Assembly: GCA_945898275.1 (NCBI GenBank)
Contig: CAMDHZ010000017.1
Coordinates: forward strand, 1 to 58,843
DNA: 58,843 bases
Reading direction: 5' to 3'
Source of the DNA: Chitinophaga pinensis
GTDB lineage: Bacteria; Bacteroidota; Bacteroidia; UKL13-3
In this document: positions 28,837 to 39,791 of the stretch, piece after piece
Layout: each line of letters opens with the position of its first letter
Position numbering within the stretch: the stretch's first letter is position 1
Translations under genes and position numbers: made by a program
Notes under the pieces: model-generated
The model's database searches: none
The model's input: only the letters and a program-made list of their open reading frames with translations
Told to the model about the DNA's origin: nothing

Positions 28837-30086
28837 GCTCTATTTGGGTAAATATATAATTTTTGCCCTTTGATAACTTTACTTCCCTTAATAACCTTTT
28901 TGTTCCATTGTTTCAATTCGGCCACACTCACATCATGCTTCTTAGCAATTTTCGCAAGATTATCTCCTGATTGAACCTTATAAATGACTTTTCCAGAACT
29001 TACAGGTGCTTGTTTCTCTTTGCTGCTTAAGGCCAACCATTGTCCATTAACCTGAGATTGGAAACTTGTATCTGCGCGCAATGCCGCAACTCGCATGGCC
29101 TGTTGGTATGGTAAGGTTAGTACTATCCCATTTGGATTAAAAGGAATAACTCCTTTCTTCAAAGATGGATTTAATTGCCTAATTTCTTCGGGTGTACTTT
29201 GAATAGCTAATGCCAATTTCTGAATTGAAATATGGTTATCTACGATTACGGTATCTAAATGCAAGTACATGTTATTTGGGGCAGGATAAATATTATGCTC
29301 GCTCGCATAATTCATTACATAAGTTGCCGCAATAAAAGCTGGAACATATCCTCTGGTTTCTCTAGGAAGATAAGGCATGATATCCCAAATCCCTCTTTTT
29401 CCGCCAGCCCTTTTGATAGCTTTATTTACATTACCTGGACCACAATTATATGAGGCGATAACCAACAACCAATCATTATAAATGCGGTAAGAATTTTTGA
29501 AATATTCTACAGCGGCTTCGGTTGACTTTATAATATCTTTTCTATCGTCAAAATAGTTATCTGTGCGCAAGCCGTACATTCTGCCTGTTGCTGGCATAAA
29601 CTGCCACAAACCAGCAGCGCCTACTGGCGATATTGCCTTTTGATTTAAGGCACTTTCAATCACGGCTAGGTATTTAAATTCTAAAGGAATATTCTCCCTA
29701 TCAAATACTTCTTCAAAAATTGGAAAGTAAAATTGGGAGGTAGTTAAAACCTTACTAATTAAACCACGGCGTCTGTTTGCGTATAAGTCGATATAATTTT
29801 TTACTTGGTCGTTGTATTCAAGTGGAATTTCAGTTTCAAGTAAGCTTAAACGTAGGGCAATCAATGAATCTGAATAAACCGGAATATCACCTTGCTCAAA
29901 ACCATAGATGTTTAATTCACCCGGCTCTACAAATGTGTATAGTTTATTTCTTAGGTTAAGCGTGGCACTATCAATTCTAGCAATGGCCGCTTCGTTTTTT
30001 GAAGTAGCTATTCCACTTGCCAAAGGTTGCGCAAAAACCGCCCCTCCAAGAAGTAAAAAAGTGATAAGTACTCGTATTTTAATCAT
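28833..30086 (-). CDS. Membrane-bound lytic murein transglycosylase D-like protein with LysM
   Basis: The 417-residue exported enzyme cleaves peptidoglycan to anhydro-muropeptides. It has a signal peptide (1-19). In the SLT domain the catalytic glutamate is E144 in YLAVIESALNQ, followed by SPVGAAGLWQFMPATGR and SYNCGPGNV. One LysM domain occupies about 368-414 (VQSGDNLAKIAKKHDV). The length is shorter than E. coli MltD, with one rather than two LysM repeats. A -7-like element lies upstream on the minus strand (30144-30152). Confidence 0.93.
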   Translation of the reverse strand: MIKIRVLITFLLLGGAVFAQPLASGIATSKNEAAIARIDSATLNLRNKLYTFVEPGELNIYGFEQGDIPVYSDSLIALRLSLLETEIPLEYNDQVKNYIDLYANRRRGLISKVLTTSQFYFPIFEEVFDRENIPLEFKYLAVIESALNQKAISPVGAAGLWQFMPATGRMYGLRTDNYFDDRKDIIKSTEAAVEYFKNSYRIYNDWLLVIASYNCGPGNVNKAIKRAGGKRGIWDIMPYLPRETRGYVPAFIAATYVMNYASEHNIYPAPNNMYLHLDTVIVDNHISIQKLALAIQSTPEEIRQLNPSLKKGVIPFNPNGIVLTLPYQQAMRVAALRADTSFQSQVNGQWLALSSKEKQAPVSSGKVIYKVQSGDNLAKIAKKHDVSVAELKQWNKKVIKGSKVIKGQKLYIYPNRA

Positions 30087-30143
30087 TCAAAATAATTAGT
30101 TATTCAATCAAAATTTCGTCAACTTCGCAATACTTCAATCCGA

Positions 30144-30152
30144 GCAAAGATA
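30144..30152 (-). promoter_or_regulatory. Bacteroidota-type -7 element upstream of the MltD-like gene
   Basis: On the minus strand TATCTTTGC fits TAnnTTTG, 57 bases before the ATG at 30086. No clear -33 box is present. Confidence 0.35.
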
Positions 30153-30263
30153 AGCCATCTAAACTATATTTCCTAATATTCAACAAATGAGCTATTTATG
30201 AAATAGCTGTAATTAAACTTCTGCATTAATTATTTAAAAAGTTCATTTTGCAAGAAAATTTCT

Positions 30264-31325
30264 GTGCTTAAGATTATACAAATATTGCTTTTGCCTTTAG
30301 CGTTTATTTATGAATTAATATTACGTTTAAGGAACCATATTTATGATGTTAAATTGGTTGCGCCCACAAGTTTTAATATTCCTACAATATGTGTTGGCAA
30401 CCTTGCTTTTGGAGGAACAGGGAAAACACCGCACATAGAATTTCTTATTCAACTTTTAAAAGACAATTTTAAAATTGCTGTTTTAAGTAGAGGTTATGCT
30501 AGAAAAACACAAGGGTATGTTTTTGCAGGTGAATCAAGTAATGCCTTGCTAATTGGGGATGAACCTTTTCAAATTTTCCTTGGCCATCCTGAAGTGGCGG
30601 TTGGAGTTTGTGAAAGCCGTGTTTTAGGAATTCCAAACTTGTTATTTGATGCGCCAGAAACCAATTTAATTTTATTGGATGATGCCTATCAACACCGTCA
30701 ATTGCAATGCGGATTAAACATCTTATTAACCGATTATGAAAGGCCTTATTATAAAGATTTTTTAGTTCCATCTGGCTATTTAAGAGAATACCGTGGTGCG
30801 GCTAAAAGAGCTGATATTATTATTGTTAGTAAATGTAAGCCAACACTAAGTAAACAAGAAGCAGAAGCCATAAAAAAAGCAATTTCGCCAAAAGCGCATC
30901 AAACTGTTTTTTTTAGCAACATGGCTTACGCAAACCCTGTTCCGGTATTTGGTTCAAACCAAACCTTAACTAAAAACTCGCAAATTTTAGCCTTTTCGAG
31001 CATTGCAAAACCTGAACCATTTTTCAATTATTTAAAAGAACAATTTATTGTTGTTAAACATAAAACTTATCCCGATCATCACTTATTAACTGAAAGGGAA
31101 ATTATTGATTTAACTGAAAGATTTGAATTGCTTGAAGGGCAAAATAAAGCAATTATCACCACAGTAAAAGATAGCAGTAAATTGCTTTCCCTAGATTTAC
31201 CAGATAGCTTTAAGCAGTTGCCAATTTATAGTCTTTCCATCTCCCCTATAATATTATTTGAAGAGGAAGCAAAGTTTAAGAATTTAATCCAGTTACATAT
31301 TGAACAAATGCAAATGGAAGCTTAA
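30264..31325 (+). CDS. lpxK: Tetraacyldisaccharide 4'-kinase
   Basis: The inner-membrane-associated kinase phosphorylates the lipid A disaccharide at the 4' position. The start codon is GTG at 30264, giving an N-terminal hydrophobic helix (about 3-20) normal for LpxK. The P-loop GGTGKT is at 50-55, and LLDDAYQHRQL is the conserved catalytic segment (DDGFQH in enterobacteria). The length of 353 is normal. Its last 4 bases overlap the convergent EamA gene. Its presence supports a Gram-negative lipid A-making organism. Confidence 0.94.
   Translation: MLKIIQILLLPLAFIYELILRLRNHIYDVKLVAPTSFNIPTICVGNLAFGGTGKTPHIEFLIQLLKDNFKIAVLSRGYARKTQGYVFAGESSNALLIGDEPFQIFLGHPEVAVGVCESRVLGIPNLLFDAPETNLILLDDAYQHRQLQCGLNILLTDYERPYYKDFLVPSGYLREYRGAAKRADIIIVSKCKPTLSKQEAEAIKKAISPKAHQTVFFSNMAYANPVPVFGSNQTLTKNSQILAFSSIAKPEPFFNYLKEQFIVVKHKTYPDHHLLTEREIIDLTERFELLEGQNKAIITTVKDSSKLLSLDLPDSFKQLPIYSLSISPIILFEEEAKFKNLIQLHIEQMQMEA
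30951..30960 (-). repeat. Dispersed palindrome copy 9
   Basis: TTTGGTTTGAACCAAATA on minus; in lpxK, read as GSNQ. Confidence 0.8.
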
Positions 31326-32206
31326 TCTTTATAGAACCTTCGTTTAAATAAAGGATAAGAAAAAACAGCGAGTAATAAAATACTAGCGCCAACATAAAAA
31401 CCATTGCTCATAAGCTCGCTTGAACCAAACAACCATAACGAAAATACCACACCATAAACCAATTCAAGGTTATTGGTGATAATTACAGTCAAGGGGTCAA
31501 TGTCTTTTAATATTTCTACACTCAAGGTAAAGGCTAGCGTAGTGCAAGCCAAACTCAACACCAGCAGTGCAGCCAAGTCGATGCCCTTAGGAATTGGTAT
31601 GCTTAACAACTCACCTTGAATTGCCTGAATGATTGTTATGGTTATAAAAGCACCAAAAAATTCATAAAAGGTAATTTTACCAGCCTCGTGTTTGGTGATT
31701 AACTTTCCATTGTAAACGCCAAACATTGCGCCAGTTAAGGCAGCTAAAGCTCCGTAAATTACGCCTTTGTAATACAAGCTTTCAAATTGCAAAATTACAA
31801 TTAGGGCTGCAATGATGACTATTCCATAAAAGATATCTCCCCAGAAAAATTTACGTCTGAGCAGGATTGGTTGCAGGATACTTGCAAATAAGGTGATGGT
31901 GCTAAACCCAGCCATGGCCATGCTCACATTAGAAACTTTGATGGCATGATAAAAGCAAAACCAGTGAATGCCAACTATAAATCCCCATCCTAAAAGAAAA
32001 AATAAATTTTTAGTATCTATTTTTAAAGAAACGCCTTTCCAACGTAAATATAAATACAAGCTTACACCAGCAAGAAGTAACCTCCACCAAACTAAGTCTA
32101 AGGCTTGAAAACTAATTAATTTTCCAAGTACAGGCGTGAATCCCCAAAGCAGAATGATAAAATGCAAAAGGAGATATTTGTTTAATCCTGGTTTTTTACT
32201 TGTCAT
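31322..32206 (-). CDS. EamA-family (DMT superfamily) transporter
   Basis: The 294-residue inner-membrane protein has about ten spans arranged as two EamA repeats; the first opens with LLHFIILLWGFTPVLGKL and the second around YGALAALTGAMFGVYNGK. The substrate is unknown. It is the last gene of the ubiE-porT-tgt-lptG/F run, and its ATG overlaps the preceding stop (ATGA). Confidence 0.88.
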   Translation of the reverse strand: MTSKKPGLNKYLLLHFIILLWGFTPVLGKLISFQALDLVWWRLLLAGVSLYLYLRWKGVSLKIDTKNLFFLLGWGFIVGIHWFCFYHAIKVSNVSMAMAGFSTITLFASILQPILLRRKFFWGDIFYGIVIIAALIVILQFESLYYKGVIYGALAALTGAMFGVYNGKLITKHEAGKITFYEFFGAFITITIIQAIQGELLSIPIPKGIDLAALLVLSLACTTLAFTLSVEILKDIDPLTVIITNNLELVYGVVFSLWLFGSSELMSNGFYVGASILLLAVFSYPLFKRRFYKD

Positions 32207-33306
32207 TTAGGTGCTCGTTTCAACATGAATAAGGCAATGATAAAAAACAGCACTGGCGGAATCCAAACAGCTATCCAAGCTGGTAAAACGCCGGTATTTC
32301 CAGCTGTATTAAACACTTGGATCAACAATAAATAAATGAAAGTTAATATGATACCAATGCCTAAATGATACCCAACACCTCCCCTACTTTTCCCGCTACT
32401 TACGGCAACTGCCAAGATTGTTAAAATAAAAAAAGCAATAGGAACTACAATACGTTTATATAATTCAACCTTAAACAAATTAACTTTTGGATTACCCTTT
32501 TCGGCTTCTTTTCTGATATACTCATTTAATTCTGGGTTAGTCATAGATGAAACCTTTTTAGATTTCTCGAAAAACTCATCAGGCCTAAGTTTAAAAGAGG
32601 TATCTAGTTTATTACCCCTTATGATAAACTCGCGTTCATTGGCGAAAATTCTTTGCGTATACCCTTCTAAAGTCCAAGATTGCTTTTGCCTATTCCAAGT
32701 TAGTTTGTTAGCATAAGTTCTTTGGGTAAGCTTTCCACCAGAGAAACTTTCTAAATTGAAGTTAAAACCAGAACTATCAATATAATTAAACGACTCCATG
32801 TGAATCATGTTTGAGTCGTTGAGCATATTATAAATATTGTTATTTTGAGTTGGCTCATTATCATGAATCCAATCGTCTTCAAACTGCAACCTGTGTTTAT
32901 CTGCAATTGGAAGAAATTGGGTATTTAAAATTAGGAACATCACAAAAAGCAAAGAAGCGCCTATGATGTATGGTTTAAGAAATCTTCTGTAAGAAAGTCC
33001 ACTATTTAAGATAGCAATAATTTCGGTGTTTTGCGCCAGTTTAGAATTGAAAAACAAGGTAGATAAAAAGATAAACACCGAGCTAAACAAGCCCATGAAG
33101 TAGGGAATAAACCAAATATAATAGTCAAAAACCAATACCTTAAAGGGTGGTTTATTTTTGATAAAGTCATCCATTTTTTCACTGATGTCAATGAAAATAG
33201 CGATGAACGTAAAAAGCAAAACTGAATAAAAAAAAGATTGTAGGTATTTCTTGATGATATACCTGTCAATTATCCCTAATCTTAGCCATTCGAATATGCG
33301 CTTCAT
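32203..33306 (-). CDS. LptF/LptG-family lipopolysaccharide export permease
   Basis: The 367-residue YjgP/YjgQ-family membrane protein forms part of the LptB2FG complex that extracts LPS. It has three N-terminal spans, a large periplasmic domain (about 125-270) and three C-terminal spans ending in FFIIALFMLKRA. ATG 33306 lies one base after the tgt stop; an upstream frame overlaps tgt and is rejected. Whether it is LptF or LptG cannot be told; a paralogue must lie elsewhere. Confidence 0.88.
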   Translation of the reverse strand: MKRIFEWLRLGIIDRYIIKKYLQSFFYSVLLFTFIAIFIDISEKMDDFIKNKPPFKVLVFDYYIWFIPYFMGLFSSVFIFLSTLFFNSKLAQNTEIIAILNSGLSYRRFLKPYIIGASLLFVMFLILNTQFLPIADKHRLQFEDDWIHDNEPTQNNNIYNMLNDSNMIHMESFNYIDSSGFNFNLESFSGGKLTQRTYANKLTWNRQKQSWTLEGYTQRIFANEREFIIRGNKLDTSFKLRPDEFFEKSKKVSSMTNPELNEYIRKEAEKGNPKVNLFKVELYKRIVVPIAFFILTILAVAVSSGKSRGGVGYHLGIGIILTFIYLLLIQVFNTAGNTGVLPAWIAVWIPPVLFFIIALFMLKRAPK

Positions 33307-33307
33307 G

Positions 33308-35095
<1,788 letters not shown>

Positions 35096-35123
<28 letters not shown>

Positions 35124-35821
35124 GTTCCGAAGGTTAATGGGTTGATAGAAATATTCTTAAAAATACATTTTTCTAGGTGTGCAGCAAATTGAACTCCCTC
35201 AGGAAAATGTTTTACACTTTCTGGCAAATAGGAATATGCATTGCTACTTTTACTAAACAGATTTCCTACTATTGGTAGTATAGAACTAAAATAAAAATTA
35301 TAAAATTGTTTGTAAGGAAACCCAGAAGGTTTTGAGAACTCAAGCACAATCATCCTTCCTCCAGGCTTTAGTACACGGTACATTTCAGCCAAACCTTGGT
35401 CGAGGTGCTGAAAATTTCTCACACCAAATGCAACCATAATGGCATCAAAAGAATTATTGGCAAAAGGCAAAGCGGCGCTATCGGCATTTATGAATTCAAT
35501 TTTAGTATCAAAACCTGCCCTTTGACTTTTTAACTTTCCAATATCTAGCATTCCTTGGGCAATATCAGCACCAATTATCTTGTCTGGATTTAAGCGCATA
35601 GCAGCCAAAGCCAAATCGCCTGTGCCAGTTGCCACATCTAAAATAATTTTGGGCTGGATTGGTTCAAGCATTTTTATTGCCTTTTTGCGCCAACCTTTAT
35701 CAATGCCCAACGACAGTACCCTATTTAATAAATCGTATTTGGGGGCAATGCTGTTAAACATCTCCTCAACTTGCTCTCTTTTACTCTTTTCTGAATGTTG
35801 GTCAGGTTTAATTTCCTTCAT
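35096..35821 (-). CDS. ubiE: Demethylmenaquinone methyltransferase
   Basis: The SAM-dependent C-methyltransferase makes menaquinone from demethylmenaquinone. The 241 residues start at ATG 35821 and include RVLSLGIDKGWRKKAI, motif I DVATGTGDLAL, and VAFGVRNFQHLDQGLAEMYR, all diagnostic for UbiE/MenG. Being in Bacteroidota, menaquinone is the expected product. It opens a five-gene minus-strand run (ubiE, porT, tgt, lptG/F, EamA) with overlaps or 1-base gaps throughout. A copy of the dispersed palindrome lies 38 bases upstream of its ATG. Confidence 0.94.
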
Positions 35822-35858
35822 GTGCGGGCGAAGATAGTATAAAAAATTCTTAGTATTC

Positions 35859-35868
35859 GGTTTGAACC
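35859..35868 (+). repeat. Dispersed palindrome copy 10
   Basis: TATTCGGTTTGAACCAAACC in the gap between ubiE and the DUF2256 gene; one of only two intergenic copies. Confidence 0.8.
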
Positions 35869-35915
35869 AAACCCTTATGTCAGAAAACAATCCACTGCAA
35901 ATTTGTTTTTAAATT

Positions 35916-36059
35916 ATGCGCGGTGTAAAAAAACAAAACCTGCCACAAAAGGTATGTTTAACATGTAAAAGACCTTTTACTTGGCGAAAAAAATGGGAGA
36001 TGAATTGGGAACAAGTCAAGTATTGCAGCCAAAAATGCAGGCAAGAGAAGGTAAATTGA
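35916..36059 (+). CDS. DUF2256 zinc-finger-like mini-protein
   Basis: A 47-residue gene was found by reading the gap between ubiE and engB. It matches the DUF2256 pattern: [19 protein letters not shown] followed by [13 protein letters not shown]14, C17, C37 and C41 would bind one zinc. The family function is unknown to me; members are often next to photolyase-type or DNA-related genes. Here engB follows 13 bases later. Confidence 0.88.
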   Translation: MRGVKKQNLPQKVCLTCKRPFTWRKKWEMNWEQVKYCSQKCRQEKVN

Positions 36060-36060
36060 T

Positions 36061-36069
36061 TATCTTCGC
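36061..36069 (+). promoter_or_regulatory. -7-like element abutting engB
   Basis: TATCTTCGC is followed by AAC and then the engB ATG at 36073. The same TTCGCAAC-ATG junction occurs at tyrS (52863-52877). If used, the transcript would be leaderless or nearly so. No -33 box is evident here. Confidence 0.35.
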
Positions 36070-36072
36070 AAC

Positions 36073-36693
36073 ATGCTCATTGAAAGTGCAAAATTTACCA
36101 TAAGTGCCGCCAGTCTCAAAGATTGTCCAAAAGGCGATTTGCCAGAATATGCCTTTATAGGCAGAAGTAATGTTGGAAAATCTTCTTTAATTAATACCTT
36201 ACTTCAAAGAAACGAATTGGCTAGAACCAGCTCTACACCTGGAAAAACCATTACCATGAACTATTTTCTTATCAATGAAGATTGGTATGTAGTAGATTTA
36301 CCGGGCTATGGCTACGCCAAAAGATCCAAAACCCTTAGAAGCGCTTGGGAAAAAAGCTTGTGGCAATACCTCAAAAGCAGAGAAAACCTTGTAAACCTTT
36401 TCGTGCTCGTTGATTCTCGCATTCCCCCTCAAGAAAAAGACCTCACTTTCATCAATGAATTAGGCGAAGCAGGCATTCCTTTCTCTATAGTTTATACTAA
36501 ATTAGATAAACTGAAAGCCATAGAAGCAGAGGAAAATATCAAACAATTTGAAGCGAAACTATTAGAAAACTGGGAAGAATTACCTTCAAGTTTTCAAACT
36601 TCGTCTGTAAGCAAATTGGGCAAAGAAGAACTATTAAAGTTCATTGTAAAACACAGTAAAAACTGGTATCAAGACCTTCAACGCAAGTTGTAA
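36073..36693 (+). CDS. engB: Ribosome-biogenesis GTPase EngB (YihA/YsxC)
   Basis: The 206-residue Era-like GTPase is needed for late assembly of the 50S subunit. G1 is GRSNVGKSS (30-38), the G2 region is STPGKTITMNYF, G3 is DLPG (75-78) within VVDLPGYGYAK, and G4 is TKLDKL. Length and motif order are standard. Its last 16 bases overlap the convergent TonB-receptor gene. Confidence 0.95.
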   Translation: MLIESAKFTISAASLKDCPKGDLPEYAFIGRSNVGKSSLINTLLQRNELARTSSTPGKTITMNYFLINEDWYVVDLPGYGYAKRSKTLRSAWEKSLWQYLKSRENLVNLFVLVDSRIPPQEKDLTFINELGEAGIPFSIVYTKLDKLKAIEAEENIKQFEAKLLENWEELPSSFQTSSVSKLGKEELLKFIVKHSKNWYQDLQRKL

Positions 36694-38933
36694 CGAATTC
36701 CAACAAAATACCTTCGTGCCATCATCGGTGCATAATTATAGGTTGGGTCAAAAGTGAAATTATTGGGGTTTGAAATAGGATCATTCACATTTTTATCAAA
36801 TGGGTCGAACCAACGCATGATGGGGTCTTTGGGAAGGAAGTTAAATACGTTTTTTATGCCTGCATAGATTTCCAAACGTCTATCAAAATTTTTGATAAAC
36901 TGTATATTTTGCAAGGTATACCAAGGGGAATATTCTGGTCTGAAATCGTTTGGCAACACAGGTAAACGCATCGGACCATAAACTTGGCCGGTATAATCTA
37001 CAGTTATGTTATAAAACCTTTTAAACTTATAACTCACGCCAAATACCCCTGAGAAATTGGGTGCATGTATTTGATTTGACTTTACCAATTCCCCGCTTTG
37101 GTTGCTAACAATGGAATAAACACGCATAAAAGTGACCCCTGCATTAAGTTTTAAAGGTTGGGCAAATTGCGCGTTTAGGTTCAAACTAATTCCTTTAGAA
37201 ACTGCATGTTCATTGATATTGGTATAAATAATTGCGTTGGGGTCAGTATCATAATCAGGTATGATTTTATTAGAGAAATAGGTGTAAAAAACGGAGGCAT
37301 CAAAATCTAAAAATCCTTTATCAAAACCTTTCCATTTGCTGTATTGCAGGTTAACATTCCAACTTTTTTCGGGTTCCAAATCTTCCTTGATAATTAGTTT
37401 TCTGGCGCCCGTTAATGCAGCATGGTCTTCTGTAAAAAGGTTTACAATTCTAAATCCATTTCCAACGCCCATACGAAACGTGTGCCCTCTCCATTCTCCT
37501 ATTTTATAGTTTATGCGCGGAGAATAAATAAATCCATGTCGTGCGTTAAAATCCATTCTTAGACCTATCAATAACGACTGATAAGCATCCAATTGAATTT
37601 CATCCTGAACAAATACACCAGGCAAATAGGTTATATCTGGTTGGTTCAAACCAAAACCATTTGTAGTAGCAACAGAGTTATCGTCATAAAATGTGTAGCG
37701 CAACGCTGTTCCAAAAAGAAGGCGATGCCTTGAACCTATATTTTTATTGTATAGCAACTGACCAAAACCAGTAGTTTGTTTCCCTAAATATAAGCTTGTT
37801 CCATAAGCTGCATCTTGGTTGTGGAGGTTAAAAGAAAGTTGAAACCTAACATGTTGATTAAATAGTTTGAAGGGATGCAAGCCAATTAATTCTAACCTAT
37901 CTGTAAAAATAGATTCTCCATAAATACTATCCCCTCCTCTAAAATCTTCAGTCCAATTCATTTCTCCACCAAAACGATTTTCCTTAAATAGTCGCAAAGA
38001 AACTTGGGAGGCCAATGAATTACTGCGTTGCCAATGCATTTTAGCAAAAACCGAGGCTCTTTTTTGTAAGGCGATATCTGTAAAATTATCTTTATTTAAA
38101 TCTACCTTTTGGTTCAAGCCAAATAAATTGGCACTAAAAAGATAACTTAATTTCTCCTTTTTAACAGAAAACCCTACATCAAGATTTTGTTCTAAGTAGG
38201 AAGTTCCAAAATAATCAATGCTTAGTTTGGGCGCAGTATTCGCATTTTTTGTGATGATGTTAATTAAACCTCCAACAGCTTCGCTACCATAAAGTGTGGC
38301 GGCAGGACCTTTAACAATTTCTACTTTTTCAATCATGCTATTTGGAATTCCCATTAAGCCATAAACAGCGGAAAGGGCGCTAACAATGGGCATTCCATCT
38401 ATAAGCACAAGGGTGTAAGGGCCATCCAAACCATTAATTTGAATGTCGCCAGTATTGCACACATTGCAGTTCATGGTTGGCAAAACACCATTTACCATTT
38501 GTATTGATTCGAATAGGTTATTTGTAGGATTTTTCTGAAAAAATTTACTATTAATAACTTCAACTGCAATTGGTGAAGATGAGCGAGAAGTCTCGCTAAG
38601 CGTGCCGCTAATGGTAACTTCTTTAAGACTTTGATTTAAGGCTTCTAAGTTTACAAGCAAGGGTTTATTGCTTTTCTCGGTTTGAACCCAAACGCTGAAA
38701 TTTGAAAATCCAATCATGCGAACCTCTAAAAGAAATCTTCCAGCAGGTAAATTTTCTAACAAAAATTCCCCGTTTTGGTTGGTTGTAGTTCCTTTACCTA
38801 AAGCTGAAATCCCAACCGAAGCAAATGCTAATGGTTGTTTTTCTGAAAGCACTTTCCCGCTAATATGTAGCGACTGAGCACCTAATTGGGAATTAAATAA
38901 ACAAATTAGAACTAAAATCTTGAGGTATTTCAC
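36678..38933 (-). CDS. TonB-dependent outer-membrane receptor
   Basis: The 751-residue receptor imports a ligand across the outer membrane by TonB energy. It starts with GTG 38933 and a signal peptide (1-19). A carboxypeptidase-regulatory-like domain (about 22-100, with NGEFLLENLPAGRF) precedes the plug, which shows NGLDGPYTLVLIDGMP and VEIVKGPAATLYGSEAVGGLINI. The barrel ends YFVGIRYNLR with a non-aromatic last residue. The plug carries NCNVC (C156, C159) just before its ligand loops, which points to metal or metal-complex binding. No TonB, ExbB or uptake partner is adjacent. Confidence 0.93.
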   Translation of the reverse strand: MKYLKILVLICLFNSQLGAQSLHISGKVLSEKQPLAFASVGISALGKGTTTNQNGEFLLENLPAGRFLLEVRMIGFSNFSVWVQTEKSNKPLLVNLEALNQSLKEVTISGTLSETSRSSSPIAVEVINSKFFQKNPTNNLFESIQMVNGVLPTMNCNVCNTGDIQINGLDGPYTLVLIDGMPIVSALSAVYGLMGIPNSMIEKVEIVKGPAATLYGSEAVGGLINIITKNANTAPKLSIDYFGTSYLEQNLDVGFSVKKEKLSYLFSANLFGLNQKVDLNKDNFTDIALQKRASVFAKMHWQRSNSLASQVSLRLFKENRFGGEMNWTEDFRGGDSIYGESIFTDRLELIGLHPFKLFNQHVRFQLSFNLHNQDAAYGTSLYLGKQTTGFGQLLYNKNIGSRHRLLFGTALRYTFYDDNSVATTNGFGLNQPDITYLPGVFVQDEIQLDAYQSLLIGLRMDFNARHGFIYSPRINYKIGEWRGHTFRMGVGNGFRIVNLFTEDHAALTGARKLIIKEDLEPEKSWNVNLQYSKWKGFDKGFLDFDASVFYTYFSNKIIPDYDTDPNAIIYTNINEHAVSKGISLNLNAQFAQPLKLNAGVTFMRVYSIVSNQSGELVKSNQIHAPNFSGVFGVSYKFKRFYNITVDYTGQVYGPMRLPVLPNDFRPEYSPWYTLQNIQFIKNFDRRLEIYAGIKNVFNFLPKDPIMRWFDPFDKNVNDPISNPNNFTFDPTYNYAPMMARRYFVGIRYNLR
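37643..37652 (-). repeat. Dispersed palindrome copy 11
   Basis: TTTGGTTTGAACCAACC on minus; in the TonB-receptor gene, read as GLNQ. Confidence 0.8.
38679..38688 (+). repeat. Dispersed palindrome copy 12
   Basis: CTCGGTTTGAACCCAAAC; in the TonB-receptor gene, read as VQTE on minus. Confidence 0.8.
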
Positions 38934-39020
38934 AAGGCAAAAATGAACAATTTTTAGAATTTACAAAAATTATTTTTAGACAAGTCTAAAATTAATAACA
39001 TTAATTGAACGTAGAATAAT

Positions 39021-39028
39021 TATTTTTG
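39021..39028 (+). promoter_or_regulatory. -7-like element upstream of aroE
   Basis: TATTTTTG lies five bases before the aroE ATG at 39034. A TTG at 39005 is too close to be a standard -33 box. Confidence 0.3.
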
Positions 39029-39033
39029 ATTTT

Positions 39034-39777
39034 ATGTCACTTTTTGCACTACTAGGATTCCCACTTGAAAACTCATTCTCACAAGATTACTTCACAAAAA
39101 AATTTGAGCAACTTAGTCTGGACCATTCCTATATTAATTTGTCTTTACCCGATTTAAAAGGGATAAATAAATGGATTGCGTCACATCCTGAATTGAAAGG
39201 CATGAATGTTACTCGTCCTTACAAGGAACAAATTATACCTTATTTAGATGAACTAAGTGGGGAGGCTGCATTGTGTGGCGCTGTCAACTGCATCAAGGTA
39301 GAAAATGGAAGACGCATAGGATATAATACTGATGTTTTAGGATTTAAAAATTCGTTGATTCGATTGATGGAAGGCAAGCAACCAAAGAAAGCATTGGTAA
39401 TCGGAAATGGCGGTGCCTCTAAGGCGGTTAAAGCAGCACTTACCCAACTAGGAATAAACTATTTAGTGTTTGCAAGGACGCCAAAAAGTTTAGATGAAAT
39501 TCCATTACACCACATCACACATGGGCACTTTGTAGAACACCAATTAATTATAAACACCACACCAGTAGGTATGTTTCCAAAAGTGAATGAGTCATTAGAT
39601 TTACCTTTTGAAGCAATCAATCCATGGCATTGTTGCTATGATTTAATTTACTTACCTACACATACCAAATTTTTAGAGAAAGCCCAAAAACAGGGAGCAA
39701 AAGTAGTTAATGGTTTAGAAATGCTGCATTTACAGGCTGATTTATCCTGGGAAATTTGGCGAGATGAAATTCAATAA
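39034..39777 (+). CDS. aroE: Shikimate dehydrogenase
   Basis: The enzyme reduces 3-dehydroshikimate with NADPH in aromatic amino-acid synthesis. The 247 residues carry the catalytic lysine K64 in NVTRPYKEQ and its partner D100 in GYNTDVLGF, and the nucleotide-binding loop GNGGASKAV. It is at the short end of the family, as usual in Bacteroidota. The acyltransferase gene follows after 14 bases. Confidence 0.93.
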   Translation: MSLFALLGFPLENSFSQDYFTKKFEQLSLDHSYINLSLPDLKGINKWIASHPELKGMNVTRPYKEQIIPYLDELSGEAALCGAVNCIKVENGRRIGYNTDVLGFKNSLIRLMEGKQPKKALVIGNGGASKAVKAALTQLGINYLVFARTPKSLDEIPLHHITHGHFVEHQLIINTTPVGMFPKVNESLDLPFEAINPWHCCYDLIYLPTHTKFLEKAQKQGAKVVNGLEMLHLQADLSWEIWRDEIQ

Positions 39778-39791
39778 TTACTATTGTAGCC

